Program-made: the position numbers and the translations under genes
Shown here: positions 29,151 through 37,696 of the stretch, in pieces
Position numbering within the stretch: position 1 is the first letter of the stretch
Layout: every line of letters starts with the position of its first letter
The notes under the pieces: generated by a model
The model's input: only the letters and a program-made list of their open reading frames with translations
Database searches by the model: none
Told to the model about the DNA's origin: nothing
Source of the DNA: Hamadaea sp.
Lineage (GTDB): Bacteria; Actinomycetota; Actinomycetes; Mycobacteriales; Micromonosporaceae
Length of the DNA: 64,000 nucleotides
NCBI RefSeq assembly: GCF_013362815.1
Contig: NZ_JABFVK010000019.1
Span: forward strand, 99,000 to 162,999
Direction: 5' to 3'

Positions 29151-31250
29151 CTAGGCCAGTTCGATCGTGGTGAGCCGCTGGGTCGCGCGAGACAGCGCGA
29201 CGTAAAGCGTCCGAGCGCCGGACAGCTCCCGCAGCCGCCGGGGCTCCACGACGAGTACGCCGTCGTACTCCATGCCCTTGGCGGCCAGGCCGGTCACCAC
29301 CTGGAGTCGTCCCGACTGGGGCAGCCAGCCGGCGATCTCGTCCCGGGTGGCCGCCTCGGGCGTGATCACGCCGACGGTGCCGTCCACCTCGTCGAGCAGC
29401 TGGGCGACCGCGCCGGTCACCTTCTGTCGCAGTTCACCCCGGGAGACGGTGAGCTGAACGGGTTCCACGCCGGTGGAGCGGACCGCCTTCGGCAGCGGCA
29501 GATTCGGCGCGACGCGCCGAATCTCGGCCGCCGCCACCGCGAAGATCTCAGCCGGGTTCCGGTAGTTCGTCGTGAGACTGAACTCGTGCCGTCTGCGGCC
29601 GCCCAACGCCGAATCGCGGGCCCGAGCCGGCTCCGAGGCTTCTCCGGTCCACGCGGTCTGCGCCGGGTCGCCGACGATCGTCCAGCTCGCCACCTGACCT
29701 CGCCGCCCGATCATCCGCCACTGCATCGGCGTCACGTCCTGCGACTCGTCCACGATGACGTGGGCGTAGTCGCGGTAGTCCGACCGATCGATCGGACCAC
29801 GCGCGGCGGACTGGGTGCGTACGCCGAGCACCCGGTAACCCGTGGCGGTCTTGCGGCGGGCCACCGGGGGCCGCCCGATGATCTCGTCGATCTCGTCCAG
29901 CAGCGCGACGTCGTCCATCGACAGGTCGGCGGGGCGGATCGAGGCGGCCAGGCGGGCCTGCTCGGACTTGCTGAGCGTGCCTTCGGCGTACCAGGACAGG
30001 CGCTTGGGGTCGGCGAGCCAGGCCAGCACGTCGGCCGGCCGCACTCGGGGCCACCAGCGCTTGAGGAAGGTGCGGAACTCCTCGTTCTCGGAGAGCTCCT
30101 CGTCGAACCGGGACTGCTCCCAGCCGGGCAGCCGGGACCGCGCCTGCTCCCACAGCGCGTCGAGGATCGCGCCGAACGCCTTGGCCCGGATCTCGTTGCG
30201 TCGCTGACCCCGGACGATCTGCCGGCGCATCTGCTCGACCCGCCGGGCAGGCAGCTCGAGCCAGTCGCCCCGGAACCGCATCCGCAATCCGTCGGGCTGC
30301 CCCGGGACCGCGTCTTCGGCGGCCCGCCGCAGCACCCGGCGCATCCGCAGGGAGCCTTTGATCGCGTGGACCGCGGCGGTCTCCTCCCGCGTCGCGCGTA
30401 CGCCGTCGACGAGTTCGCCGAGCGACTTCAGGGTGGCGCTCTCCTCGCCGAGGGACGGGAGGACGGCGGAGATGTAGGAGACGAAGACGGGGGAGGGGCC
30501 CACGATCAGCACCCCGCCGCCGGCGAACCGGGCCCGGTCGTAGTACAGCAGGTACGCCGCACGGTGCAGGGCGACGGCCGTCTTGCCGGTGCCCGGGCCG
30601 CCTTCGACCACGGTGACCCCGCTGCCGGGGGCTCGGATGGCGACGTCCTGTTCCTGCTGGATGGTGGCGACGATGTCACGCATGCCGGTGCCCTTGGCCT
30701 TGGCCAGCGCTGCGAGCAGCGCACCGTCGCCGATGACCGTCATGCCGGGCGGTGCGCCCTCGGGGTCCAGCAGATCGTCCTCGATCCCGGTGACCTTCTC
30801 CCCGGAGGACTGGATCATCCGGCGGCGGACGACGCCGAGCGGATGCGCGGCAGTCGCCCGGTAGAACGGCTCGGCGGCCGGGGCTCGCCAGTCGATGACC
30901 AAAGGCTCGACGTCGTCGCGAATTTGCGGGTCGAGGTCGGTGCTGCCGTCCTCCCGGATGCCGATCCGGCCGACATACCGGGGCCGTGGCAGTCCCAGCA
31001 GGTCGAGCCGGCCGAAGACCAGCCCCTCGTGCTCGGCGTCCAGGATCTGGCGCTGCCGGGCGGCGTGGAAGACCATCGCGTCCCGGTCGACCAGCGCCCC
31101 CGGTACGCGGGCCCCGGCGAGGTCGTATCCGCCCGCCTCCAGTTGCGCCATCGATTCGCGCATCCGGGCGAGCTGAGTGTAGACGCGGTCGACGTGCCGC
31201 TGCTCGACGGCGATCTCCTGTTCGAGCGGGCTGGCCTGCGTCTCCGTCAT
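29151..31250 (-). CDS. HelD/HelR-type RNA polymerase-recycling ATPase
   Basis: 699 residues. The long N-terminal coiled coil (EQEIAVEQRHVDRVYTQLAR) is the arm that enters RNA polymerase. Superfamily 1 motifs follow: Walker A EGGPGTGKTAVALHRAAYLL, Walker B VIVDESQDVTPMQW, motif IV SLTTNYRNPAEIF, and C-terminal VTGLAAKGMEYDGVLVVEP and LYVALSRATQRL. HelD proteins pull stalled RNA polymerase from DNA; some actinobacterial members (HelR) protect against rifampicin. No rifamycin-associated inverted repeat was seen upstream, so the resistance role is open. Monocistronic. Confidence 0.92.
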   Translation of the reverse strand: MTETQASPLEQEIAVEQRHVDRVYTQLARMRESMAQLEAGGYDLAGARVPGALVDRDAMVFHAARQRQILDAEHEGLVFGRLDLLGLPRPRYVGRIGIREDGSTDLDPQIRDDVEPLVIDWRAPAAEPFYRATAAHPLGVVRRRMIQSSGEKVTGIEDDLLDPEGAPPGMTVIGDGALLAALAKAKGTGMRDIVATIQQEQDVAIRAPGSGVTVVEGGPGTGKTAVALHRAAYLLYYDRARFAGGGVLIVGPSPVFVSYISAVLPSLGEESATLKSLGELVDGVRATREETAAVHAIKGSLRMRRVLRRAAEDAVPGQPDGLRMRFRGDWLELPARRVEQMRRQIVRGQRRNEIRAKAFGAILDALWEQARSRLPGWEQSRFDEELSENEEFRTFLKRWWPRVRPADVLAWLADPKRLSWYAEGTLSKSEQARLAASIRPADLSMDDVALLDEIDEIIGRPPVARRKTATGYRVLGVRTQSAARGPIDRSDYRDYAHVIVDESQDVTPMQWRMIGRRGQVASWTIVGDPAQTAWTGEASEPARARDSALGGRRRHEFSLTTNYRNPAEIFAVAAAEIRRVAPNLPLPKAVRSTGVEPVQLTVSRGELRQKVTGAVAQLLDEVDGTVGVITPEAATRDEIAGWLPQSGRLQVVTGLAAKGMEYDGVLVVEPRRLRELSGARTLYVALSRATQRLTTIELA

Positions 31251-31372
31251 GCGGCTCCCCCCAGGCTGACAGGCGCTCGCGCTCCCCGGCGCGAAACAGT
31301 GCCGTCAAAGCCTAGTGCCCCGGCGCACGCGTCGTCGCCGGGTGTGTCCTGACCGACACTGTCCGGGGTGTT

Positions 31373-32101
31373 TCAGGCTCCGGCGGTCTGCCGCGCGGGC
31401 TTGGCCGGGACCGGGGCGTCGCCCTGGGCCGCGGACGCAGTGTCAGCCACCAGCCCGTCGCCCGAGGCGTCGACGGGGGCGTCGGAGACCACGTCGGCCA
31501 TCGCCTTACGCGCCCGCCGCTTGAGCCAGAGGGTGGTGCCGAGCCCGACGAGGAGCGCCAGGGCCAGGCCGACCCAGGACAGGCCCTTCATCCACTTCTC
31601 GACGACTGCGCCGAGGTGGTAGACCAGCAACGCAGTCCCGAAGGCCCAGACGATCCCGCCCGACGCGTTGGCCGCCAGGAAGCGCCCGTACGGCACGCGC
31701 AGTGCCCCGGCGAGGGGACCGGCCAGGATGCGGAGCAAGGCGATGAAGCGTCCGAAGAACACCGCCCAGACGCCCCACTTGCCGAACATCTGCTCGGCTC
31801 GGGCCAGGTGAGCCGGTCCGAAGTGTTTGGGGAACCGTCTGCCGACCCGTTCCAGCAGGGGACGACCGCCCCGGCGGCCGATGGCGTACCCGATCGAGTC
31901 GCCGATGATCGCACCCAGCGCGGCGGCCAGGCCGACGAGCCAGGGGTTGCCGGTGCCGCTCGCGGACAGCAAGGCGGCGCTGATCAGGATGATCTCGCCG
32001 GGCAGCGGGATGCCCATGCTCTCCGCGCCGATGACGAGTCCTACCAGGAGGTAGACGACCAGCGGCGGAAGGGCCGAGAGCCACTCCTGTGCGTGTTCCA
32101 T
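31373..32101 (-). CDS. DedA-family membrane protein
   Basis: 242 residues from ATG 32101 (MEHAQEWLSALPPLVVYLLV); the open frame extends upstream into non-family sequence. The signature GAESMGIPLPGEIILISAAL, GAIIGDSIGYAIGRRGG and FFGRFIALLRILAGPLAGAL mark the DedA/SNARE-associated fold, with its re-entrant loops and the conserved Arg of FxGRF. About five membrane segments are followed by a 60-residue cytoplasmic tail rich in Ala/Pro/Asp. DedA proteins act as phospholipid/undecaprenyl-phosphate flippases; the substrate here is not decided. Confidence 0.9.
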   Translation of the reverse strand: MEHAQEWLSALPPLVVYLLVGLVIGAESMGIPLPGEIILISAALLSASGTGNPWLVGLAAALGAIIGDSIGYAIGRRGGRPLLERVGRRFPKHFGPAHLARAEQMFGKWGVWAVFFGRFIALLRILAGPLAGALRVPYGRFLAANASGGIVWAFGTALLVYHLGAVVEKWMKGLSWVGLALALLVGLGTTLWLKRRARKAMADVVSDAPVDASGDGLVADTASAAQGDAPVPAKPARQTAGA

Positions 32102-32153
32102 CTCGGACCTGCTTAGCGGATCGGGGGACGGGCCTCGACGATAGCCGAAAACA

Positions 32154-32186
32154 CGAAGCCCCCGCGACCGGGTCGCGGGGGCTTCG
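32154..32186. terminator. Intrinsic terminator after the small conserved gene
   Basis: A 16-bp perfect stem (CGAAGCCCCCGCGACC at 32154-32169, complement at 32171-32186) with a minimal loop, 17 bp past the stop of the gene at 32203 on the minus strand. It insulates the downstream dedA gene. Confidence 0.8.
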
Positions 32187-32202
32187 TCAAGAGCGTGGGC
32201 TG

Positions 32203-32529
32203 TCAGGCCTCGCCGAACACACCGGCTTCGGCCAGACGCTTCTCGGTGGCGTCCCACCCGTGGTCCGGGTTCGCCGTCTGCAGCGCGGTCAGCTCGGCGC
32301 GGATCTTCGCACCGTGACCGGCCGCGGTCAGCACCCGAATCTCCTCGACGAACGCGTCCGAGCTGGTGCTCAGGTGCGTGGTCTTGCCGTTGGTGAGGTT
32401 ACGCACGTAGACGTGCTTGCCCTTGTTCAGCGGGATGAGGTACTTGAACTCACCCAGCACGCTGAGAGCGCCGCCCCTGGCCTCACCGGCCCGGACAGAC
32501 GCGCGAGCGGTCTTCGAGGTTCCTGCCAC
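32203..32529 (-). CDS. Conserved small protein of unknown function
   Basis: 108 residues from GTG 32529, chosen because GGGAG lies at the right distance; an ATG at 32613 is possible but without a good site. The N-terminus AGTSKTARASVRAGEARGGA is basic and probably disordered. The middle FKYLIPLNKGKHVYVRNLTN and the helix-forming tail look like a compact domain. No known motif. It has its own terminator and a long upstream gap, which suggests independent expression. The sequence looks actinobacterial core rather than mobile. No function is proposed. Confidence 0.7.
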   Translation of the reverse strand: MAGTSKTARASVRAGEARGGALSVLGEFKYLIPLNKGKHVYVRNLTNGKTTHLSTSSDAFVEEIRVLTAAGHGAKIRAELTALQTANPDHGWDATEKRLAEAGVFGEA

Positions 32530-32824
32530 GGAAGTACTCCCAGATGTCACGACGACTTGCATCACGGCTTGCAAAACAGCCCGCAGACGGGCCCGAGACA
32601 TCATAGCCGCCACCCCGGCGTTCCCACCAATCGCTGCCCGGTGGTCGCCTGAAGCGGCACTTTCTGCGGACGACTTTGCCGATTCGCTGGCGTCCCGTCC
32701 GCCTCACCAGTCATCATGGACCCGTTGTCACCATCAGTTTCAGAACCCAATAAATCGGGCATACCGCTGTCGCTGACGTCAGGTCGTAGGGGAAGACGCA
32801 CCTGTCGACACCGGGAGGTCGGAA

Positions 32825-33319
32825 GTGCCCACGCGAGGCGTCGTTTACGTCCACTCGACCCCGCTCGCCGTGTGTGCTCACGTCGAGTGGGCGATAGCTC
32901 GTGTCCTGGCCGCCCCGGTGAGTCTGGAGTGGACGTTGCAGCCCGTCGATCCGGGGTCGCGCCGCGCCGAATGCGGCTGGACCGGCCGTCCCGGCACCGG
33001 CGCTGAACTGGCCGCTGAGCTGCGCCAATGGAACATGCTGCGGTTCGAGGTCACCGAGGAGCCGAGTCCTGGCACCGATGGCGAGCGCTACATGCACGTC
33101 CCCGGCCGGGGATTGCATCGAGCCACGATCGGCGCGGCCGGTGACGCTCAGCTCGGCGAGGACCTGCTGCGCTCGATCATGGCCCACGCGCGTACGCCGG
33201 AAGCCTTGTCGCTGGCCCTCGACCGGGCCCTGGGCACCGCCTGGGACGCCGAGTTGGAGCCCTACCGCTGGGCGGGCGACGGCGCCCCCTTCACGCTGCT
33301 CACTCAAAGGGCGGGCTGA
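32825..33319 (+). CDS. DUF3145 family protein
   Basis: 164 residues: RGVVYVHSTPLAVCAHVEWA at the start, SLEWTLQPVDPGSRRAECGW, and RYMHVPGRGLHRATIGAAGD. These match DUF3145, a soluble actinobacterial-specific family of unknown function. The 290 bp upstream show no other gene. Alone in its transcription unit; the GH3 gene follows after about 50 bp on the same strand. Confidence 0.85.
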   Translation: MPTRGVVYVHSTPLAVCAHVEWAIARVLAAPVSLEWTLQPVDPGSRRAECGWTGRPGTGAELAAELRQWNMLRFEVTEEPSPGTDGERYMHVPGRGLHRATIGAAGDAQLGEDLLRSIMAHARTPEALSLALDRALGTAWDAELEPYRWAGDGAPFTLLTQRAG

Positions 33320-33368
33320 GTCACTGCACCGCGCGTCCCGGTGGCGTATCGGCCGAACGTGTGATGGG

Positions 33369-35033
33369 ATGCCCGCCATGCGGCGGAATGCAGCAGCGAT
33401 CTTGACCGGGTGCGCGTTGGCTCTGACGGCCTGTGGCACCGCTCCGGCCACCCCCGAGAGTTCCCCCAGCCCGACGACGCTCGCCGGGCGGGTCGCCCTC
33501 CTCAGCGACGAAGATCTCGCGGGCCAGGTGCTCATGCCGTACGCGTACGGCCAGGACGCCACGCAGGTGTCGGCCGGGGCGGCGAAGGCGAACCAGAAGA
33601 TGGCCGGCGTACGCACACCGGCCGAACTGGTGGCGAAGCTGCGGCTCGGCGGGGTGATCCTCGTCGGCTTCGAGGCCGGCGATCCGACCGCGCAGGACAC
33701 CGCCAACGTCGACCGCCCGGAGCAGGTCCGGAAGTTCACGGCCGGCTTGCAGGCAGCGGCGGCGAAGTTGCCGGCGGGGTCTCCGCTGCTGATCGGCACC
33801 GACCAGGAGTACGGCGTCGTCACCCGGGTCAAGACGGGCGTCACGCTGCTGCCGAGCGCGATGGCGCTGGGCGCGGCAAACAAGCCCGAGCTGACCGAGG
33901 CGGCGTGGCGTACGGCCGGGACCGAGCTGGCCGCGATGGGGATCAACGTCGACTTCGCCCCCGACGCGGACGTGCAGGGCGAGTCCTCGGTCATCGGCTC
34001 CCGGTCGTTCGGGTCGGACTCGGCGCTCGTCGCCGAGCAGGCGGCGGCCGCCGTACGCGGTTTGCAGGCCGCCGGGGTCGCCGCCACGCTCAAGCACTTC
34101 CCGGGGCACGGCCGCCCGGCCGCGGACAGCCACGGCGACCTGCCGCAGCTCAAACAGACCCGGAAGGAGCTCGCGGAGATCGACTTACCGCCGTTCCAGG
34201 CCGGCATCAAGGCCGGGGCGATGCTGATCATGTCGGGTCATCTCGACGTGCGCGCGATCGATCCGGGGATGCCCGCGAGCTTCTCGGCCAAGGTGCTCGA
34301 CGGCGTACTGCGGCAGGAGCTCGGCTTCCAGGGCGTGGTGGTCACGGACGCGCTCAACATGGCTCCGGCCGAGCGCTGGCCCGCCGGTGAGGCCGCCGTC
34401 CGGGCCCTGCAAGCCGGCAACGACCTGCTACTCATGCCGCCCGACCCGGTGGCGGCGTACAACGGGATCTTGACGGCCTTGAAGACCGGCAAGCTGTCGC
34501 GCGACCGCCTCCGCGAGTCGGTCACCCGCATCCAGACCCTCAAGCACGCGGTGGCCGACGACGACCAGCCCGGCCTGGACGTGCTCGCGGGCCAGACGCA
34601 CCAGGCCGCGGTGGCGGCGGCCGCGAGCGCCGCGGTGACCCAGCTCCGAGGCGCGTGTGGCGCGGCGTTGGTCACGGGCCCGGTCGGCGTGACGGCGGCG
34701 AAGGGCCGCGAGTCCAGCCGGGATCATCTGGTGAAGGCTTTGCAAGCCCAAGGGGTACGCGTAGAGCAGCGCCCGGCGACGGCGGGTGCGCAGGTGGTGC
34801 ACCTCGTCGGCTACGGCGACACGGCGGGGGACCTGAACGCCAAGGCGACGATCGCGGTCGCCATGGACACGCCCTACATCCTCGCGAAGTCGCCGGCCCC
34901 GATCCTGCTGGCGACCTACTCGTCCAGCCCGTCGTCGTTGGATGCGCTGGCGGCGGTGCTCGCCGGCAAGGCGAAGGCGGAAGGCCGCTCACCGGTAGCG
35001 GTGAACGGCCTTCCGAGGAGTTCCTGCAGCTGA
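33369..35033 (+). CDS. Lipoprotein glycoside hydrolase family 3 (NagZ-like)
   Basis: 554 residues; starts at ATG 33369 or 33378. The signal MRRNAAAILTGCALALTACG has the lipobox LTAC. GH3 N-domain motifs: LLIGTDQEYGVVTRVKTGVT, NVDFAPDADVQG, and LKHFPGHGRPAADSHGDLPQ, the NagZ His/Asp catalytic loop; the nucleophile Asp is in VVTDALNMAP. NagZ-type enzymes remove N-acetylglucosamine from peptidoglycan fragments. The C-terminal ~170 residues form a GH3-C-like domain, so it is a two-domain surface enzyme. The last coding bases form a strong hairpin (34979-35014). Confidence 0.92.
   Translation: MPAMRRNAAAILTGCALALTACGTAPATPESSPSPTTLAGRVALLSDEDLAGQVLMPYAYGQDATQVSAGAAKANQKMAGVRTPAELVAKLRLGGVILVGFEAGDPTAQDTANVDRPEQVRKFTAGLQAAAAKLPAGSPLLIGTDQEYGVVTRVKTGVTLLPSAMALGAANKPELTEAAWRTAGTELAAMGINVDFAPDADVQGESSVIGSRSFGSDSALVAEQAAAAVRGLQAAGVAATLKHFPGHGRPAADSHGDLPQLKQTRKELAEIDLPPFQAGIKAGAMLIMSGHLDVRAIDPGMPASFSAKVLDGVLRQELGFQGVVVTDALNMAPAERWPAGEAAVRALQAGNDLLLMPPDPVAAYNGILTALKTGKLSRDRLRESVTRIQTLKHAVADDDQPGLDVLAGQTHQAAVAAAASAAVTQLRGACGAALVTGPVGVTAAKGRESSRDHLVKALQAQGVRVEQRPATAGAQVVHLVGYGDTAGDLNAKATIAVAMDTPYILAKSPAPILLATYSSSPSSLDALAAVLAGKAKAEGRSPVAVNGLPRSSCS
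34979..35014. terminator. Hairpin inside the 3' end of the GH3 gene
   Basis: GGAAGGCCG (34979-34987) pairs with CGGCCTTCC (35006-35014), and TCACCG with CGGTGA inside. It encodes part of the protein C-terminus (GRSPVAVNGL) and ends 19 bp before the stop. It faces the convergent fabF gene and may end transcription in both directions. Confidence 0.5.
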
Positions 35034-35035
35034 CT

Positions 35036-35114
35036 AAGCCTGCGTGCTGAGCGCATGCTTCACACGGTCAAGCCCGCGTGCTGAGCGCATGCTTCACACG
35101 GTCAAGCCCGCGTG
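35036..35114. repeat. 34-bp tandem duplication at the fabF 3' end
   Basis: Two full copies (35036-35069 and 35070-35103) and an 11-bp third copy, all beginning AAGCCYGCGTG. The third copy is the coding end of fabF (TRA-stop), so the unit arose by copying the fabF tail outward into the convergent gap. Confidence 0.85.
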
Positions 35115-36328
35115 AAGATGAGCGCGACGTTGTGGCCGCCGAAGCCGAACGAGTTGTTCAGCGCCGCCGGGATGTCCAGCGACCGCGGCTTGTGGGCGGC
35201 GACGTCGAGCGTCAGGCCCTCGTCCGGGTCGTCGAGGTTGATCGTCGGCGGGATCACCGACTCGCGTACAGCCAGGATCGTCGCGATGGTCTCCACCGCG
35301 CCGGCCGCACCGAGCAGGTGACCGGTCATCGACTTGGTCGCGGTGAGCACGGGATGGTCGCCGATGATCCGGCGGATGCCCGCGATCTCCGCCATGTCGC
35401 CCACTGGGGTGGACGTGGCGTGCGCGTTGACGTGCTTGACCTCGAGCGGATCGAGGTCGGCGCTGCGCAGCGCGGCGCGCATGGCCCGGCCGCCGCCCTC
35501 GCTCTCCGGATGCGGCTGGACGATGTCGTAACCGTCCGACGTGAGCCCGGCGCCCGCCAGCACGGCGTGTACGCGAGCCCCGCGAGCGGCCGCGTGCTCG
35601 GCCGACTCCAGGACCACGATGCCCGCGCCCTCGCCGAGGACGAAGCCGTCACGGGCCTTGTCCCACGGACGCGAAGCGCGCTCGGGATCGTCGTTGCGGG
35701 TCGACATGGCCCGCATCGAGGCGAACCCGGCGATCGGCAGCGGGTGGATGACCGCCTCGGTGCCGCCGGCGATCACGACGTCGGCGCGGCCGGAGCGGAT
35801 GATGTCCAGACCCCAGGCGATCGCCTCGGCCCCGGTGGCACAGGCGCTGGTCGGCGCGTGTACGCCGGCCTTCGCCCCGTACTCCAGGCCGACATAGGCG
35901 GCGGGGCCGTTGGGCATCAGCATCGGCACCGTGTGCGGGCTGACCCGCCGCGGTCCCGACGCCTCCAGGATGTCGTCCTGGGCCAGCAGGGTCTGCGCCC
36001 CGCCGATGCCGGAGCCGACCACCACTGCCAGCCGCTCGGGGTCGAGCCCCGAATCGCCTAGGCCGGAGTCGTTCCAGGCCTGGGCGGCGGCGATCAACGC
36101 GAGGGCCTCCGACCGGTCCAGCCGGCGCAGGCGGACCCGGTCGAGCACCTCCGAGGGGTCGACGGCCACCTTCGCCGCGATCCGCACGGGCAGCTGCTCG
36201 GCCCAGTCCTCGGTCAGCGCGCTGACCCCGGATTTGCCGGCGAGCATGGCGTCCCAGGTGGTGGCCACGTCCCCGCCGAGCGGGGACGTGACACCGAGCC
36301 CGGTGACGACTACGTCACGACGAGACAA
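35102..36328 (-). CDS. fabF: Beta-ketoacyl-ACP synthase II
   Basis: 408 residues. Active-site Cys in APTSACATGAEAI; the two His in NAHATSTPVGD and MTGHLLGAAGAVE; the C-terminal NNSFGFGGHNVALIFTRA. Starts RRDVVVTGLGVTSPLGGD as usual. It condenses malonyl-ACP with acyl-ACP in type II fatty acid synthesis. Last gene of fabD-fabH-acpP-fabF on the minus strand, 8 bp after acpP, so co-translated. A tandem 34-bp duplication follows its stop. Confidence 0.97.
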   Translation of the reverse strand: MSRRDVVVTGLGVTSPLGGDVATTWDAMLAGKSGVSALTEDWAEQLPVRIAAKVAVDPSEVLDRVRLRRLDRSEALALIAAAQAWNDSGLGDSGLDPERLAVVVGSGIGGAQTLLAQDDILEASGPRRVSPHTVPMLMPNGPAAYVGLEYGAKAGVHAPTSACATGAEAIAWGLDIIRSGRADVVIAGGTEAVIHPLPIAGFASMRAMSTRNDDPERASRPWDKARDGFVLGEGAGIVVLESAEHAAARGARVHAVLAGAGLTSDGYDIVQPHPESEGGGRAMRAALRSADLDPLEVKHVNAHATSTPVGDMAEIAGIRRIIGDHPVLTATKSMTGHLLGAAGAVETIATILAVRESVIPPTINLDDPDEGLTLDVAAHKPRSLDIPAALNNSFGFGGHNVALIFTRA

Positions 36329-36336
36329 GGGGAAGA

Positions 36337-36573
36337 TCAGCCCTTCAGGATGTAGGCGACGGCGTCGCCGACGGTCTTGAGGTTCTGGACCTCGTCATCC
36401 GGGATCTTCACGCCGAACTTCTCCTCGGCCGCGACGACGACCTCGACCATCGACAGCGAGTCGACGTCCAGGTCCTCGGTGAACGACTTCTCCTCCGAGA
36501 CGTCGTCGGGGTTCACCCCGGCGACCTCTTCGAGGATCTCGGCGAGGCCAGAGGTGATCTCTTCGCGGGTCAT
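36337..36573 (-). CDS. acpP: Acyl carrier protein
   Basis: 78 residues, acidic. The phosphopantetheine site is DVDSLSMVEVVVAAEEKFG (Ser of DSL). Start TREEITSGLAEILEEVAGVN and tail NLKTVGDAVAYILKG are normal for primary-metabolism ACP. It sits between fabH and fabF, which is the standard actinobacterial order, so it is the fatty-acid ACP rather than a polyketide one. GAAGGGAAG precedes the ATG. Confidence 0.97.
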   Translation of the reverse strand: MTREEITSGLAEILEEVAGVNPDDVSEEKSFTEDLDVDSLSMVEVVVAAEEKFGVKIPDDEVQNLKTVGDAVAYILKG

Positions 36574-36641
36574 GTTCTTCCCTTCATGGTTGGTTCGCTG
36601 TGCCGCTGAATGGTCTCAGGGACGCAGTATGTGGGGACTGG

Positions 36642-37577
36642 TCAGGGGCAGCGTACGACCTGACCGGCGTAGGTCAGGCCACCGCCGAAGCCGATCAGCA
36701 GCACCGGGCTGCCGGACTTCACCTCGCCGCGCTCGACCATCTTGGACAGCGCGAGCGGGATGCTCGCCGCCGACGTGTTGCCGGACTCCACGATGTCGCG
36801 CGCGATGACCGCGTTGACCACGCCGACCTTGCGCGCCACCGGTTCGATGATGCGCAGGTTCGCCTGGTGGGGGACGAAGGCGGCGATGTCGGCGGGGTCG
36901 TACCCGGCCTTCTCGCACACCTCGCGGGCCAGCGGCGGGATCGCCGTCGTGGCCCACCGGAAGACGGTCTGGCCGTCCTGCTGGATGTAGGGCCGCCAGG
37001 TCTCGATGCGGATCGCCTCGCTGGGGGCCGAGCCCCAGACGACCGGGCTGATGCCGGGCTCTTCGCCCTCGGCGGTCTTGCTGACCACGGCCGCGCCCGC
37101 GCCGTCGCCGAAGATGACGGCGGTCGAGCGGTCGGTCCAGTCGGTGATCTCGGAGAGCTTCTCGACGCCGACGACGATCGCGTGATTCGCCGCACCCGCG
37201 TTGATCGCCTGGTCGGCCAGGGCGAGGGCATACGAGAAGCCGGAGCACGCGGTGTTGACGTCGAACGCCGCCGGGGTGCCCAGGCCGAGCTTGATCGCGA
37301 TCCGGCAGGCCACGTTGGGACTGCGGTCGGCCGACGAACAGGTGGCGACGATGACGAGGTCGATGTCGGACGCGGCCAGGCCGCTGGCGGCCAGCGCCTT
37401 CTCAGCGGCGGCCCCGCCCATGTCGGCCACGGTCTCGGTGTCGGCGATCCGCCGCTCCTTGATCCCGACCCGGGACTGGATCCACTCGTCGTTGGTGTCG
37501 ACCATCTGGGCGAGGTCGTGGTTGGTCAGCACCCGGGCGGGCTGGTAGTGGCCGAGTGAAACTATCTTGCTCCCCAT
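36642..37577 (-). CDS. fabH: Beta-ketoacyl-ACP synthase III
   Basis: 311 residues. Catalytic triad: Cys in FDVNTACSGFSYAL, His in VPHQANLRIIEPV, Asn in VESGNTSAASIPLAL. The N-terminal segment MGSKIVSLGHYQPARVLTN is typical. It starts chain synthesis by condensing acyl-CoA with malonyl-ACP. The ATG at 37577 overlaps the stop of a 21-codon duplicate mini-frame (TGATG), copying the coupling that fabD itself originally had with fabH. GGAG in the duplicated fabD tail is its ribosome-binding site. Confidence 0.97.
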   Translation of the reverse strand: MGSKIVSLGHYQPARVLTNHDLAQMVDTNDEWIQSRVGIKERRIADTETVADMGGAAAEKALAASGLAASDIDLVIVATCSSADRSPNVACRIAIKLGLGTPAAFDVNTACSGFSYALALADQAINAGAANHAIVVGVEKLSEITDWTDRSTAVIFGDGAGAAVVSKTAEGEEPGISPVVWGSAPSEAIRIETWRPYIQQDGQTVFRWATTAIPPLAREVCEKAGYDPADIAAFVPHQANLRIIEPVARKVGVVNAVIARDIVESGNTSAASIPLALSKMVERGEVKSGSPVLLIGFGGGLTYAGQVVRCP

Positions 37578-37696
37578 CAGGCGGAGGCTCCTTCAATAGC
37601 GGGGCTGCTGCCGTCGCGGTGGATGAGACCGTTGCTCCCCATCAGGCGGAGGCTCCTTCGATAGCGGGGCTGGCGCCGTGGCGCTCGATGAGGTCG
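37567..37696 (-). repeat. 65-bp tandem duplication of the fabD/fabH junction
   Basis: Two adjacent 65-bp copies (37567-37631 and 37632-37696), each holding the last fabD codons (SPAIEGASA-stop) and the first fabH codons (MGS). The inner copy therefore encodes a complete 21-residue mini-protein MGSNGLIHRDGSSPAIEGAS(A), joined by TGATG to fabD before it and to fabH after it. Copies differ at several bases, so the event is not recent. Confidence 0.9.

Noticed and set aside
32614..32824. Small gene upstream of the DUF3145 gene
   Set aside because: Frames there are shadows without ribosome-binding sites and have amino-acid content typical of non-coding high-GC DNA.
33078..33368. N-terminal extension of the GH3 protein in the same open frame
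   Set aside because: It overlaps the DUF3145 gene in another frame, and the lipoprotein signal starts at 33369/33378.
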